Shown: positions 47,811 through 64,000 of the stretch, one piece after another | Layout of the letters: each line of letters starts with the position of its first letter | How positions within the stretch are numbered: the first letter of the stretch is position 1 | DNA from: Tubiluchus corallicola | Taxonomy: Eukaryota > Priapulida > Priapulimorpha > Priapulimorphida > Tubiluchidae | DNA: 64,000 nt | Reading direction: 5' to 3' | Assembly (NCBI GenBank): GCA_030141605.1 | Contig: JAQGDQ010000022.1 | Coordinates: forward strand, 764,501 to 828,500 | Program-made: the position numbers and the translations under genes | The notes under the pieces: model-generated | Database searches by the model: none | Told to the model about the DNA's origin: nothing | What the model saw: only the letters and a program-made list of their open reading frames with translations

Positions 47811-48349
47811 TTTCTACTTGTGAAAACTTTCAACTGTTCGTTGATGCTGCATTTATTCTTCAGCCTCTTTTGATATATTTTTGCAATAATGTTTTATCCA
47901 AGGAAGTTATTGCATCACGCACGCAAGACAGAAACAGGCACAAAATATAATTCACTCATTAGTTTACATCGTGTTCGGGTGTGCTTCCAAATGTTTGCAT
48001 AATATTTAGTGATATTCTAATCGCTAATGTATAACTTTATATTAGCATCAGCATGCGCTAAAACCCGATGACGCAAATGCACCATTCACGCTAGTTTTTC
48101 TAAATTGCTTTTGATTTAAAAAAATGCTTTAAGCTGCTGTGTGTCATACAAACACGCTATGTAAAAAGCCAATTAATAATTCTTTTGTTTCTGTAGAGAA
48201 TATGGTTGCGTTCGTGTGCGGAATGCAAAATAACAGTATACGTAAAATCAATAAACACTTGCTGAGATTTCCACTGATTACAAAACAAACTTATAAAAGG
48301 TTTCGATTTATAACTGTGATAAAATTTTCTTTACATGGTCTGTAAGCAC

Positions 48350-49470
48350 TAGGGGTGTTCGAGGTTTGGAACGGGATCGAGATTCGGGTCGGAATCAGTG
48401 ATTCGGGTCGGGACAAAAGGTTCCGGATCGAAGTTCCTGACCTCGAACATTTATACATAATTGTCAGTAAACGGAAATCAGTTCACTCAGTCTTTAAATA
48501 TAGGTGCTTAGAATCCGGGACGAAGTCGAGAAGATGAGCAGTTTCTACCCCCCCCCCCCACACACACACACACACACTGTCTGGCAGAGTGCACAGGTAT
48601 AGATGCATTAAGTAATTCTGTGAATGATAAGACAATTGTTTGCTGTTGAGTATTAGTAATTTGTTTATTTTATATTCGCTACTGATATATTTCCATATAT
48701 ATATATATATACAACATAGTTAAGAAACATGACATATTTACAACACATATTTAGGGTGGAGATATATAAGATGGGGCAATAACTATATTATCAAATCTCA
48801 CCTTGATGTCTGCGTAATCCAAACTTGCACTGAGTCTGTATACCTCACTAAGCTATGTAAACGTAAATTAAACGTAACGGTAATTTCTTTGCTACGTATT
48901 AAAATATTTTGTGAAAAGAATAATAATACGTACTGATAAGCAGCATTAGGTGATTGGGCGAATATTAGATAGGAAAGATATTAGCAGCAGTGAGACAAGA
49001 ATCACACAAAATATTTTTCGTAAGACGGTGTCTTTCTTTTATATATTTTTTGTAATTATTCCAACATTAATGGCAAATAACACACCGCCAGAATAACTTA
49101 TCACTGTTACAAATGGCTGAATGCAATCTCTCTGTATGTGCCGCGAAATAATCATGTTAAGACCTTAAACTACTTACGAGACGTTTTATATTGAATAGCA
49201 GTGACAAACACGTATGTAGTTATGGTTAATAAAATCTCAGTATAATATACGTCATCACGAAATTTAAGTGATGAATAACTTGACAAACCGTTCATTTTCT
49301 CTACATGCCTCAAAAACTTGAAGTAAACGTTGTTTTTTTAAATATGAAAAAATTTTAAATTTCGGAATCGCGAGCTTCGGAAACTGGGTTCGGGACTTGA
49401 GAAATGTTCGGAATCGAGGTTAATCATGATCACCTCAATCCCGAACACACCTTTTAAGGTACGGGCTTCG
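48350..49470. mobile_element. Possible non-autonomous DNA transposon with imperfect terminal inverted repeats
   Basis: The left end 'aggggtgttcgaggtttgg' and the right end, read in reverse complement ('aaggtgtgttcgggattgag'), are related. Both ends carry G/C-rich 'ttcgggtcggaatc'-like motifs in otherwise AT-rich sequence. The left end resembles hAT-type termini. No clear 8-bp target duplication and no transposase frame. A C-run/(CA)n tract is inside. Confidence 0.35.
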
Positions 49471-49930
49471 ATTTTTCAACAGTGTTGATGCTAAATATGT
49501 TAATCTTTACGTACAACTCCGTAACAACTCTCCCCTCGTCTGTGTTTTCTGCAAGTTAAACAGATAATTGCTTCAGCACTATTCTGCGCAATTCAAAATT
49601 AACTTATTTTTGACTCAGACTTGCCGACAGGAAGAGTAGCAAAAGAATTTGCAGTAACTAATAAAACTTGCGAATAATTGATTTTTTGCTGTAACTGTCA
49701 CGACACCGCCTCGCCAGTTAAACTGAGTTCTAATTGGGACACCTATTAGGGAAAAACGTTTCTGCAGACACTCCTCACTCAAATTCGCATACTTCTCAAA
49801 AGGAGCCGGGTGACATAGACAGCTGACAGTAAAGAGCATAATATCTGTGTTTAAGTTCGTTTTTATAATCCAATAACTGCATTTCATGAGAATGGCCATT
49901 TAAAATTGCCTTTAAAATTGTATTGTCCTC

Positions 49931-56028
<6,098 letters not shown>

Positions 56029-56332
56029 TAGTTCTGTTCTTCAATTTTTCGCTTACTTTGGTACACGCGAAAAACATTTAGCTTTCTAGCTCAATTACCT
56101 ATATATTGTCACAATTACGGGTGCTTTTGCAAATCTCACTAATTCATTTATTATAATGCACATGTTTTTGTACTTTTGTATGTTACAGCGAAACTTAATG
56201 CCTAACACCAGTGAAGGTACTTTATTTACTGTTTCTAAAACTTAGAGGCAAAGTGCAAACTACTATCCCGTTTATGTACACGAATACGCTCGTGCTACAA
56301 ATATAACCCTATACCAGCCAATAGACCTACTG

Positions 56333-56665
56333 CAAATGGCACAGGTAGAAATGGTTCGGAAAAATGGCACAGGAAAAAGGGCACGAAAGGAAAAGTAGAT
56401 AAAAATCCGAAAGTGAACCTATTAAGCGTCGTCTACTGCATCTTACACGCTGCATGATTTCTTATTATTCACATTATCTGTATCAAAGCAGTACATGTGC
56501 CATTTAACAAACTTCGCCTTTTGTGCCTTTTTCTCCCCATGCCATTTTTCCTGTGCTATTTTTATTTGTGCCATTTTAACATACTTTTCCATGTGTGCCA
56601 CTTTTTTGTGCCATTTTGGCCGTGCCATTTTTTTCTGTGCACTTCTGACCTATGCCATTTTACCT
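56333..56665. repeat. Fold-back of TGTGCCATTTT units
   Basis: Left arm with aaatggcacagg units (56333-56390) faces a right arm of eight or more tgtgccattttt units (56495-56660). The arms can pair imperfectly. Upstream of the UNC93-like gene. Confidence 0.6.
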
Positions 56666-56989
56666 ACGTTCGATCTACTGGCATACATGGTCTACGTTAC
56701 TATGTAATTCTTAACTGTTCAGAATCAAATCATTTGAACATAAATTCTTCAATTTATTTATAAACACTTTATGACGCAAAATATGGCGTAGATTAAAATT
56801 AGATTAATTATGTTAGATGAAAACTAGAAAGTTTTCGAAACGTCATCGTTTACAATAATTTTTTGTGTCATTGTGGGGTTTTATGTATATTTTACATTTG
56901 ATAGACAAGATACACACGCGCGCGCGCACGTACGCACGCACACACACGCATATATTATATGAGAGAGAGACAGCCTATATACACATATA

Positions 56990-58215
56990 GGCTGCACGCG
57001 TATATTATCTCCTTCCTTCAAGGATTTAAGATTCTTTCTCATTCTGTCTTGGTATTCAGCAACAGCACCATGTCGATCTTCCATTGCAAATTTGTCTTGC
57101 ATGTGCAATCGGTGACACAGTTTTACCGTTTCTACCAAGTTTAATGGCTGGTGTGGCTTTTAACCCTTCAATTAGATTATTAGAGTATTGCGTAAATTGA
57201 GCAGTCCAATATAAGGATCCTGTTTATCTGCGATGCATTTTCTCATCGTATTTTTGGCAATCTTGGCAGGACTTGTGATTTCCTGGTAGACTGTTTAGCT
57301 CGCTGTAGACATGAGTCAATATACATGCGACCTACGTGGAGTTTAAGTTTGATTTTTTGGCGTAGGCTAAATGGAATGACAGCTGTAAACCCTCTTGGGA
57401 TAACACCATCTTGTGTGCCCTAAAATTAAAATAAGGCACAAGACAAAGGTCGAAGTTAGCTTCATGTTCTGGCCAGCGATGCATTATAGTGTTTTTCAGT
57501 GAGCAAAGAGTTGGGTCTAACTCAGTAGCTGCTTTAACTCTCTCAAGATAACTGCCTTTCAATGGCATGAAAGTAAGATTGTTCACAGCTACGAGTTCCT
57601 TTTTAGGCTTAACTAGCGAAGGAGCTCTGGACAGAGCATCAGGAACTGGAATTGCTTTTCCAGTTTTATGAACAAGCTCATAATCATACTTTTGGGTGCA
57701 AAGTAGTAATGCTTGGGGCCTTTTAGGAGATAATGGTTTCTTAGAGATAGCCACCAGGGGCAAATGCTGTAATGTGGCGACCATCGGTATAGAAATGAAA
57801 CTTTTCTAACCCAAAAGCAACAGCCAGGAGCTCTTTCTCAATTTCGGCATAACGGACTCTTGTATCAGTGAGTGACATGCTTGCGTAAGCAATATGTTTG
57901 CCATCTTGTAATAAGACACTTCCCAGTTCACAATCACTGACATCATTTTCTAGAACAAGTTCCTTACTTGGGTCATACAGGGCAATTACAGGGTTACAGG
58001 GTAACTAGGGAGTTAATGTCATGCATAATTGCTTCTTGGGTATCATACCAATGGTCTACCAGCTTTCAGCAAGTTTCGAAGAGGTACAGTAACATCTGCT
58101 TTATTAGGCAAAAAATCAGCAAGGTAATTAGCCAAGGGATTTTCTAAGTTCTTTCACATTTTTAGGAGACTTTCGAAACAACTTTGACTTTTGCTTTGTC
58201 AGGTCTCAGTCAATC
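56990..58215 (-). mobile_element. Degenerate gypsy-type LTR retrotransposon pol fragment
   Basis: Reading right to left: RT thumb (LANYLADFLPNKADVTVPL near 58,130), RNase H (DCELGSVLLQDGKHIAYAS, RYAEIEKELLAVAFGLEKF), then the connection region in the frame 57784-57332 (YDYELVHKTGKAIPVPDALS), then shards of integrase (FTQYSNNLIEGLKATPA near 57,180) and its C-terminal module (YQDRMRKNLKSLKEGDNIRV near 57,000). The catalytic DDE core is missing, so an internal deletion occurred. No LTRs are seen. Confidence 0.75.
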
Positions 58216-58245
58216 TTTGGACACAGACAGACAGAGAAATAGAGA

Positions 58246-58263
58246 GGGACAGGGATAGGGACA

Positions 58264-58355
<92 letters not shown>
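58246..58355. repeat. (GGGACA)n and (AG)n tract
   Basis: A hexanucleotide GGGACA run (to about 58292) passes directly into about 63 bp of (AG)n. Confidence 0.95.
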
Positions 58356-58358
<3 letters not shown>

Positions 58359-59514
58359 TGTGTACACGCTTGATGATTATGAAAAAAATAAAAAAATATG
58401 CTAAGGAGAAAAAACCAGAATGGGTTAATAACGTAAGTGCAACAGACGTATCATGTAAGCTAACGTTACAAGTTAATAAAATTATTGTTATAAAGCTGAC
58501 AATATTTATTAGCAAAGTACTAACAATGGTGCCTGTGTTAAAGAAATTAAACTGATGTTAAGTGCATTTAAGAATACGTTACCCTTCTTTGAGATGTGTA
58601 CAGTGTAACCCACGAAACGTCATATCCTGGATATGTGAAGTTACTAGAGAAGAGATCCGATTGGAGAATTCTGACAGATGGAGACGATATCAAAAGAAGG
58701 AGGCGACCCTTGTGAAACAAATAAACTACCAGCGGTTTTGTTAGTACAGCTGTGTAGAAAATCAGATGGAATACTATAGCCCTTTCATCCTGCAAGCAAG
58801 TGTAAAGGAGAGGAAGAGACAACTTTAAAGTATGTCACAAAAATTTCCCATAAAAAGTCATATTACTTTGAATTATACTCATCTGCTTGAAAGGCATGTC
58901 ACTAGAGCTTCCTGACTGTCACCCAGCTTCCAAATATCTTGTATGAGGTGTGTCATAAATCTTATTGACAAGATGCAGTAATTATCTAACTGAAAAGCAC
59001 TTAATGATCATCGCGCGAGTTTTAATCCACAACTTTTATAGAATGTTAATGCTAAAGCCTTCGCCTTGAAAATTTGTCACTTACATGCTGACTTGTTGCA
59101 CTAACGCTGTATAATACTTGTAAATTTGAAATCCCACGATAACAGTTAGGTGCAAGAATTTTAACGGTAAGTCGTTTAAAACAAGTTTAGATAACATTGC
59201 GTAAAGTTCGAAAGAATCATCAGAGCATTCGTCGCATAACTCTTTGCTAACTAAGCAAAAGTATGAATTACATTACATTGTCAGTAAAATCAATAATGTG
59301 TTTTAGTGAGTCAGTGATGCACACTGGGATGGCAATACAGACTTTTTATGGGAACTTTTCTCCCCTTTAATCTATCATTTTTTCAATTAAACTGGAGTAA
59401 CGATGCAATTATTGGGCAAAATTTTTCAACGGCAAGCATACCCCATGAGCATTTTGCACACGTTTGTAAAAGCAAAATTAAAATACAGCACTGCTGTTAG
59501 GCTAATACATTTAA

Positions 59515-59767
59515 CAAAAATGAGTGAAAGAGCAAGTGATTGAGTAAAAAGTATTGAGTGAACGAGCAAAATAATGATGAGTGAATGAGCGAGTGAGTGA
59601 AATAATAATAACGAATGAATGAGCGAGTGAGTGAAATAATAATGACGAATGAATGAGCGAGTGAGTGAAATGATAATGACGAATGAATGAGCGAGTGAGT
59701 GAAATAATAATGACGAATGAATGTGAGTAAAAAGTAATGAGTGCGTGAGCGAATGAGTGAAATAATA
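59515..59767. repeat. Minisatellite, left part
   Basis: Units of about 34 bp of the type 'gacgaatgaatgagcgagtgagtgaaataataat'. It was once continuous with the tract at 60379-60617. Confidence 0.88.
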
Positions 59768-60378
59768 TAGCGCAGGCGCTTGTGCGGCCCACCCGGCACA
59801 ACCTTTACCTTTATTCCAAAGTATGGCATGGTTACCAAACTAGTGTTGCATGTCACCCCTAAAAGTAGTTCAAACCTAAGACTACTAAATTATTCTTCTA
59901 CAAATATTTCGGTTCTTATTACTTATTAGTTAAATCTTCACACATTTTTGCTTTCAAGCAATCAGGTTTAATTTTGGCTCTATTTTTGACATGTACGCTG
60001 GTTTGGGGAAGGTTATAAAGGGAGGGTAAAAACCTGCTGTACTTTGGAGCTACAGTAGTAATCGGGTTGTGCGGAGTTGGTGTTACGCGTGCTTGTGTTT
60101 CTTCCATCAGACTTAGAGTTCTCTTACTACCTGCTATATGGCAAATTAGGTATCAGTCTATCCACTTTATTTCTTTGTTCTGTTTTTCTTTAATTTGTTT
60201 AAAATCTTGTCCTAGTTAGTTTAGGCCTTGTAATATTTAAATCACTTTCCAGTTAAATCTTCAGCGTTATTTAATTCAGTTTTGCAATTGTGGTTATGTG
60301 GAAATCCCTATTAGGTTGCTCCGCCTCCGTACCTGCAGGCCCGAACCACCCCCGGGTGGCGAGGTGCCACCAGCAGTT
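59768..60378 (-). mobile_element. Retroposon-like insertion splitting a minisatellite
   Basis: About 610 bp with GC-rich ends ('gcgcaggcgcttgtgcggcc' at left, 'ccacccccgggtggcgaggt' at right) divides two halves of the same minisatellite. Both flanks read 'aataat', which may be the target duplication. On the minus strand it has a GC-rich 5' end with hairpin potential, a 62-codon frame from 60107 (METQAR-type start) and an AATAAA near its 3' end. This fits an internally deleted LINE or a SINE; the family is not recognised. Confidence 0.4.
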
Positions 60379-60617
60379 CAATAATAATGACGAATGAATG
60401 AGCAAGTGAGTGAAATAATAATGACGAATGTGAGTGGAAAAATAATCAGTGAGTGAGTAAAATGATGAGTGAATTAGCGAGTGAAATAATAATAGTGAAT
60501 GAATGAGCAAGTGGGTGAAATAATAATGACGAATGAATGTGAGTAAAAAAGTAATGAGTGTGTGAGCGAGTGAGTGAAATAATAATGATGAGTGAATGAG
60601 CGAGTGAAAAAATAATG
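60379..60617. repeat. Minisatellite, right part
   Basis: The same unit as at 59515-59767, resuming immediately after the 610-bp insertion. Confidence 0.88.
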
Positions 60618-61130
60618 TTGAGCTGTATGAAATCATATTTTAACTATCAGATACTGCATCAAAATACCTAGAGATCTGCGGTATGAACCATTTAGTGTAC
60701 CAAGTAATTTCATCGCTTCATTCACATTATCAAGGCACTTATACATAAACTTATTTTCCACGTCGGTCCAACGGGAGGCACTGCGCTATGGCGGGTAGAT
60801 AAGCTTCTGTGGAAACACTAGATTCTCTTCCTTCCCCCAAGACTACCACCAACTTCCATTGCATCTGGTGCGGTGGACATACTGTCCTCACAAAAATGAA
60901 AAACATTCAAATACTATGCAAGACGTTTTGGCCTATCTTACAGAATAGCTACGTATTAATTTTCGTATTTTAACTACTGGTTTTCGATTACAGGTATACA
61001 AAAACTAAAGAAACAACTAGAAGAACGTATAAATTTATCCTTTCATTGTATCAATATCATCCTTTCGATCAGCCTGCTCCCTATTAAAAAGAACTTAAAC
61101 GTTTATATATAAAGTTTTAATCCACGCTGG

Positions 61131-61231
61131 TCAATAGGTGACACGCACGCTCATTCCACTGCCACTATGACCACCACCGTCTCCCGTTTCATCTTGTATG
61201 GCTACAGTGGCTGTACCATAAACTTTTCTTA
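61131..61231 (-). CDS. Possible terminal exon of an unknown minus-strand gene
   Basis: A tttcag acceptor at 61232-61233 opens a frame reading RKVYGTATVAIQDETGDGGG, then HSGSGMSVRVTY and TGA at 61131-61133. Codon use and alternating hydrophobic residues look coding, but no upstream exon was found and the product is not recognised. Confidence 0.3.
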
Positions 61232-62905
61232 CTGAAATGAAAAAAATGCACAGTTATAAAACAAAGAATGTTTTCATTCACGACAACAACACGACGTTTA
61301 CAGGGTGGTTTAAAAAATATTAAACAGTTTTTATATTACTTCACTACTAGAAATATTTAATCATGTAAAAACACCCATTTTCAAGTTTTGAAATTAGAAA
61401 ATAGAGAATTTAATATTCACAGTTAATTAGGCCTTACTGATGTTAATTGTTTGATAAATAAACATATTTCACATGCATTAGCTGCATTATGATAGTCGCA
61501 AATGCGGAGAATACTCTAGCCAATAACGAGTCTAGAAAAAAAGACTGCAAATGTTCATTGCAGTTTTTAAACCTTATAAAAATCCAAAGAAAACGCAAAA
61601 GTGCATTTTTAACCATTTTTGTACTACCAAAATTGCTGCCTTAATGTCGTCCAAGTGCAGTACCTGTAAAACGGACAGGACAGTTCAAACGAAACTGAAT
61701 GAAAAAAACAGTTTCACGGACCAGTAAACTTTAGCTGGAGTAAATTTTTTGCTAGTTAAATAACTAACATGCGGGTTCTCAGGTTATCAATTGTGAAAAG
61801 GTACGTACAATCGTACATGTATTACTAAATCGACCAAAGCCATATTAATACTTCAGTGAGCGGGCAGTAGTAGTTGTAATAGTTGTAACTTTTTCTACAA
61901 ATTTAGTCTTTTCGTAATGAAATGTATAATTTATGTATAAATGCTTAATTTAATTATTACAGAAAATAACCTACTGTTTGCTGTATTCGTTATTGGATTA
62001 TGCCAGATACTGTTCAAACTGTAACGTCAATGATAAGATGAATAAGTGATTCAAGTGATTCCGATCAAATTAAGCTAAATCACTCTGATAGAACTTTTTA
62101 ATTTTTTGTTGTTATGGTAGTGTCCGGTAAAGATTAAACTTTGTCTCCACTGTGGTAGTAGCTTTTGTAGCAGTCATACGGTTTAGATTTATTAATATAA
62201 TATTGCTTGAAAATGATTAAGTAAACAACATTGTTTTAGTAAATAACAGTGTTAAAGTAAAAACGGTGAAAAATTATTGTTAGATGGAAATTAAAAATTG
62301 TGGCATGAGGAACTGGAGAAACTAGGGAGTCGCAGGGACAAGTAAGTGACCGGGGTTTGAGATTTTTTGATACAGACCTTGCTTGCGCAGTTTTTTAAAC
62401 AGTTGGGCCAATGGACTTTCGTTAAAATATACATGCGGTCTAATGAACAAACAGATTGTCTGTGCACATTGAAATGTTTTTTCCGTTTGTGTGCTTAAGT
62501 CCAACCAAGCATTAAAAACTCCAGCATACAGCTGCGAGGAGTATTGCCAATATCATTAACGAATTTGTCAGTGTTTATTTTATCTCACTGCGCAATAACG
62601 TGGATTGCTGAGTTGACTTTAAGCAAACAGTGCACCAATATTAAATACCATTTTGAAATTAAAATGTAGCGTTTCGTATACGCACTCGAAACCTCTTCGG
62701 AGAGTAAATGTGCAACATTCCCAGTGTCACTGTGAGCTTTTAATACATGAATTAATATAGCTTAAAGATACTTATTTGATATTCAGCAGCGATCATTGTT
62801 AACTTCACCATTGCTTTTATCATTTGACTGAAACTAGTAAACACATTTATTTAGCCAAATGATAAACAATTAACGACGTAGCTATTTATCAATGATAAGA
62901 ACGTG

Positions 62906-62980
62906 TATAAAAGACAATGGTCCAGCAGAAGAGTAACAGTTTCAGTCACTTCAGATGCCTATACACCTTCTCTGAACAAG
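62906..62980 (+). promoter_or_regulatory. Possible plus-strand promoter with TATA box and 5' exon
   Basis: A strong TATAAAAG (62906-62913) lies about 35 nt before an initiator-like TTCAGTCA (62941), followed after about 35 nt by a splice-donor-like ACAAG|gtaaat at 62980/62981. This would be a short leader exon of a plus-strand gene leaving the window. The ATG at 62918 would lie before the start site. Confidence 0.4.
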
Positions 62981-63855
62981 GTAAATTAACAGGCGCAGAA
63001 TGATAGATAAAATAATGAAGATACAATAAGGCAGTTCTCTGACAGTCAATAACCGTTTACTAACAAGACTCGACATTACTTAACTTCGGTCTCTAAGCGC
63101 ACACCGTGAAAACTCAGCTAACCGTTTGCATAACTCTAAAATTCATGACTTTATCAGGCACTTTTTCAATATTACTTTTATTACCTTGCTAATTACAGTG
63201 AACGGATTCCTTCAAAAAAGCAGTTCGTTGAAGCTGCCGTAATAAGAACTGGCACCTTATTATGAAGGCAAAAGACCCAATGCCCTACCGCCGACCACAC
63301 ATTCGACTTTGACGTTATCCAGTTAATTGAAAAACAGGAAAACAAGGCATAATTATATTATGATAGAGTCATAATACATGCTCTATCAGACAGCTTCCGT
63401 GATATCATGCAAATCATTAGTGCGAAATACCCATAACATGGTTTCCAAAAGCGACAATTGAGCGCTCCTTATTCAGCTACAATCATGATTGTTACTACTA
63501 GCTGGTGAAGCCACTCATACAATGACGTCATCGTTGCAGACGGATGCTTGCGAAAACGTAAAATATTTTTCATTTGTGTGGGAACTGCTGATTATATATA
63601 AGAAGAACCCAGCTAACTAATCACTAACTTGAAATCGCACTGTAGATGAGTAATAAATTGAATTAAATTGAATTCGCGACTATGAAGCGTTGTAACGAAA
63701 TCGTGTGCAGAAGTTTACCAAAGTTTCTTTGATGAAATCCAGTACATTTAAAATATATCACGCAAAAACTTTCAGTCGTGTCAAGAACGGGCGTGTGAAC
63801 AGCTGGGAAGCGGTTTATTTTATATTAGATTACCTTTATTTTTACGTTTAAAACA

Positions 63856-63883
63856 ATGGAAACTACAACGGTAAAATTCGCCG
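63856..63883 (+). CDS. Possible first coding exon of a plus-strand gene
   Basis: Good start context (aaacaATGG), reading METTTVKFA and then a gcc-g|gtgagt donor at 63883/63884, phase 1. A TATATATAAG (63593-63602) lies about 260 nt upstream. The gene would continue beyond the right edge; the product is unknown. Confidence 0.35.
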
Positions 63884-64000
63884 GTGAGTACAAACTATGA
63901 AGAAATAATGTTAGAATTATTATCATTATTTGTGTGCATGAATTAATTCATTTTAGTGCGTATTAATAGTTAAAAATTCAAGTGACAAAAGAAAATTTTT

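Larger units (their letters stand above)
58356..61130. other. Gene-poor stretch with repeats
   Basis: Apart from the minisatellite and its 610-bp insertion I see no supported coding sequence. Confidence 0.5.

Overview
The window is invertebrate-type animal nuclear DNA: AT-rich, with intron-split genes, GT-AG splice sites, microsatellites and several retroelement classes (BEL/Pao, gypsy, non-LTR, tRNA-derived SINE-like). BEL/Pao elements and a CD109/TEP-type gene with alternative exons point to an invertebrate metazoan. I cannot name the phylum. All three recognisable host genes run on the minus strand.

1) 1-45,060: one large gene of the thioester-containing protein (TEP/CD109/alpha-2-macroglobulin) family. 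A TATA box and a GC box lie near 45.05-45.12 kb. Seventeen constant exons (44,950 down to 26,862) encode a signal peptide and macroglobulin domains MG1-MG6. All phases agree and total 709 codons plus 1 nt. Downstream (25,859 to about 1,054) is a tandem array of alternative bait/hypervariable exons. Nine are intact and at least four are decayed. Every intact one starts in phase 1 (mostly AG|AA), ends in phase 2 (G/A|GT) and finishes with a version of R-x-x-F-P-E-S-W-L-W-x-N, the conserved start of the next macroglobulin segment. Any one can be joined to constant exon 17 in frame, while the phases forbid joining two cassettes in frame. The layout is that of mutually exclusive splicing. The thioester-bearing exons must lie beyond the left edge.

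2) 13,384-20,355: a young BEL/Pao LTR retrotransposon (two 528-bp LTRs, four differences seen, TSD gttac) sits antisense inside the cassette array. Its gag-pol carries one in-frame TAG and two 1-nt losses.

3) The array has higher-order structure. Three cassette classes (a Cys-rich D class, an E class and a J class) recur in the same order three times with a period of about 3-4 kb once the BEL element is subtracted. A deletion or unequal exchange between blocks made a chimeric dead cassette at about 12.05 kb.

4) 46,827-47,810: an intronless class A GPCR. 49,931-56,028: a four-exon UNC93-like membrane protein. Its first intron holds a dead non-LTR retrotransposon and a (TAC)n tract.

5) 56,990-58,215: a decayed gypsy pol fragment. 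The rest to 64,000 is simple repeats, a retroposon-like insertion splitting a minisatellite, one possible terminal exon (minus) and possible plus-strand promoters and a first exon near the right edge.
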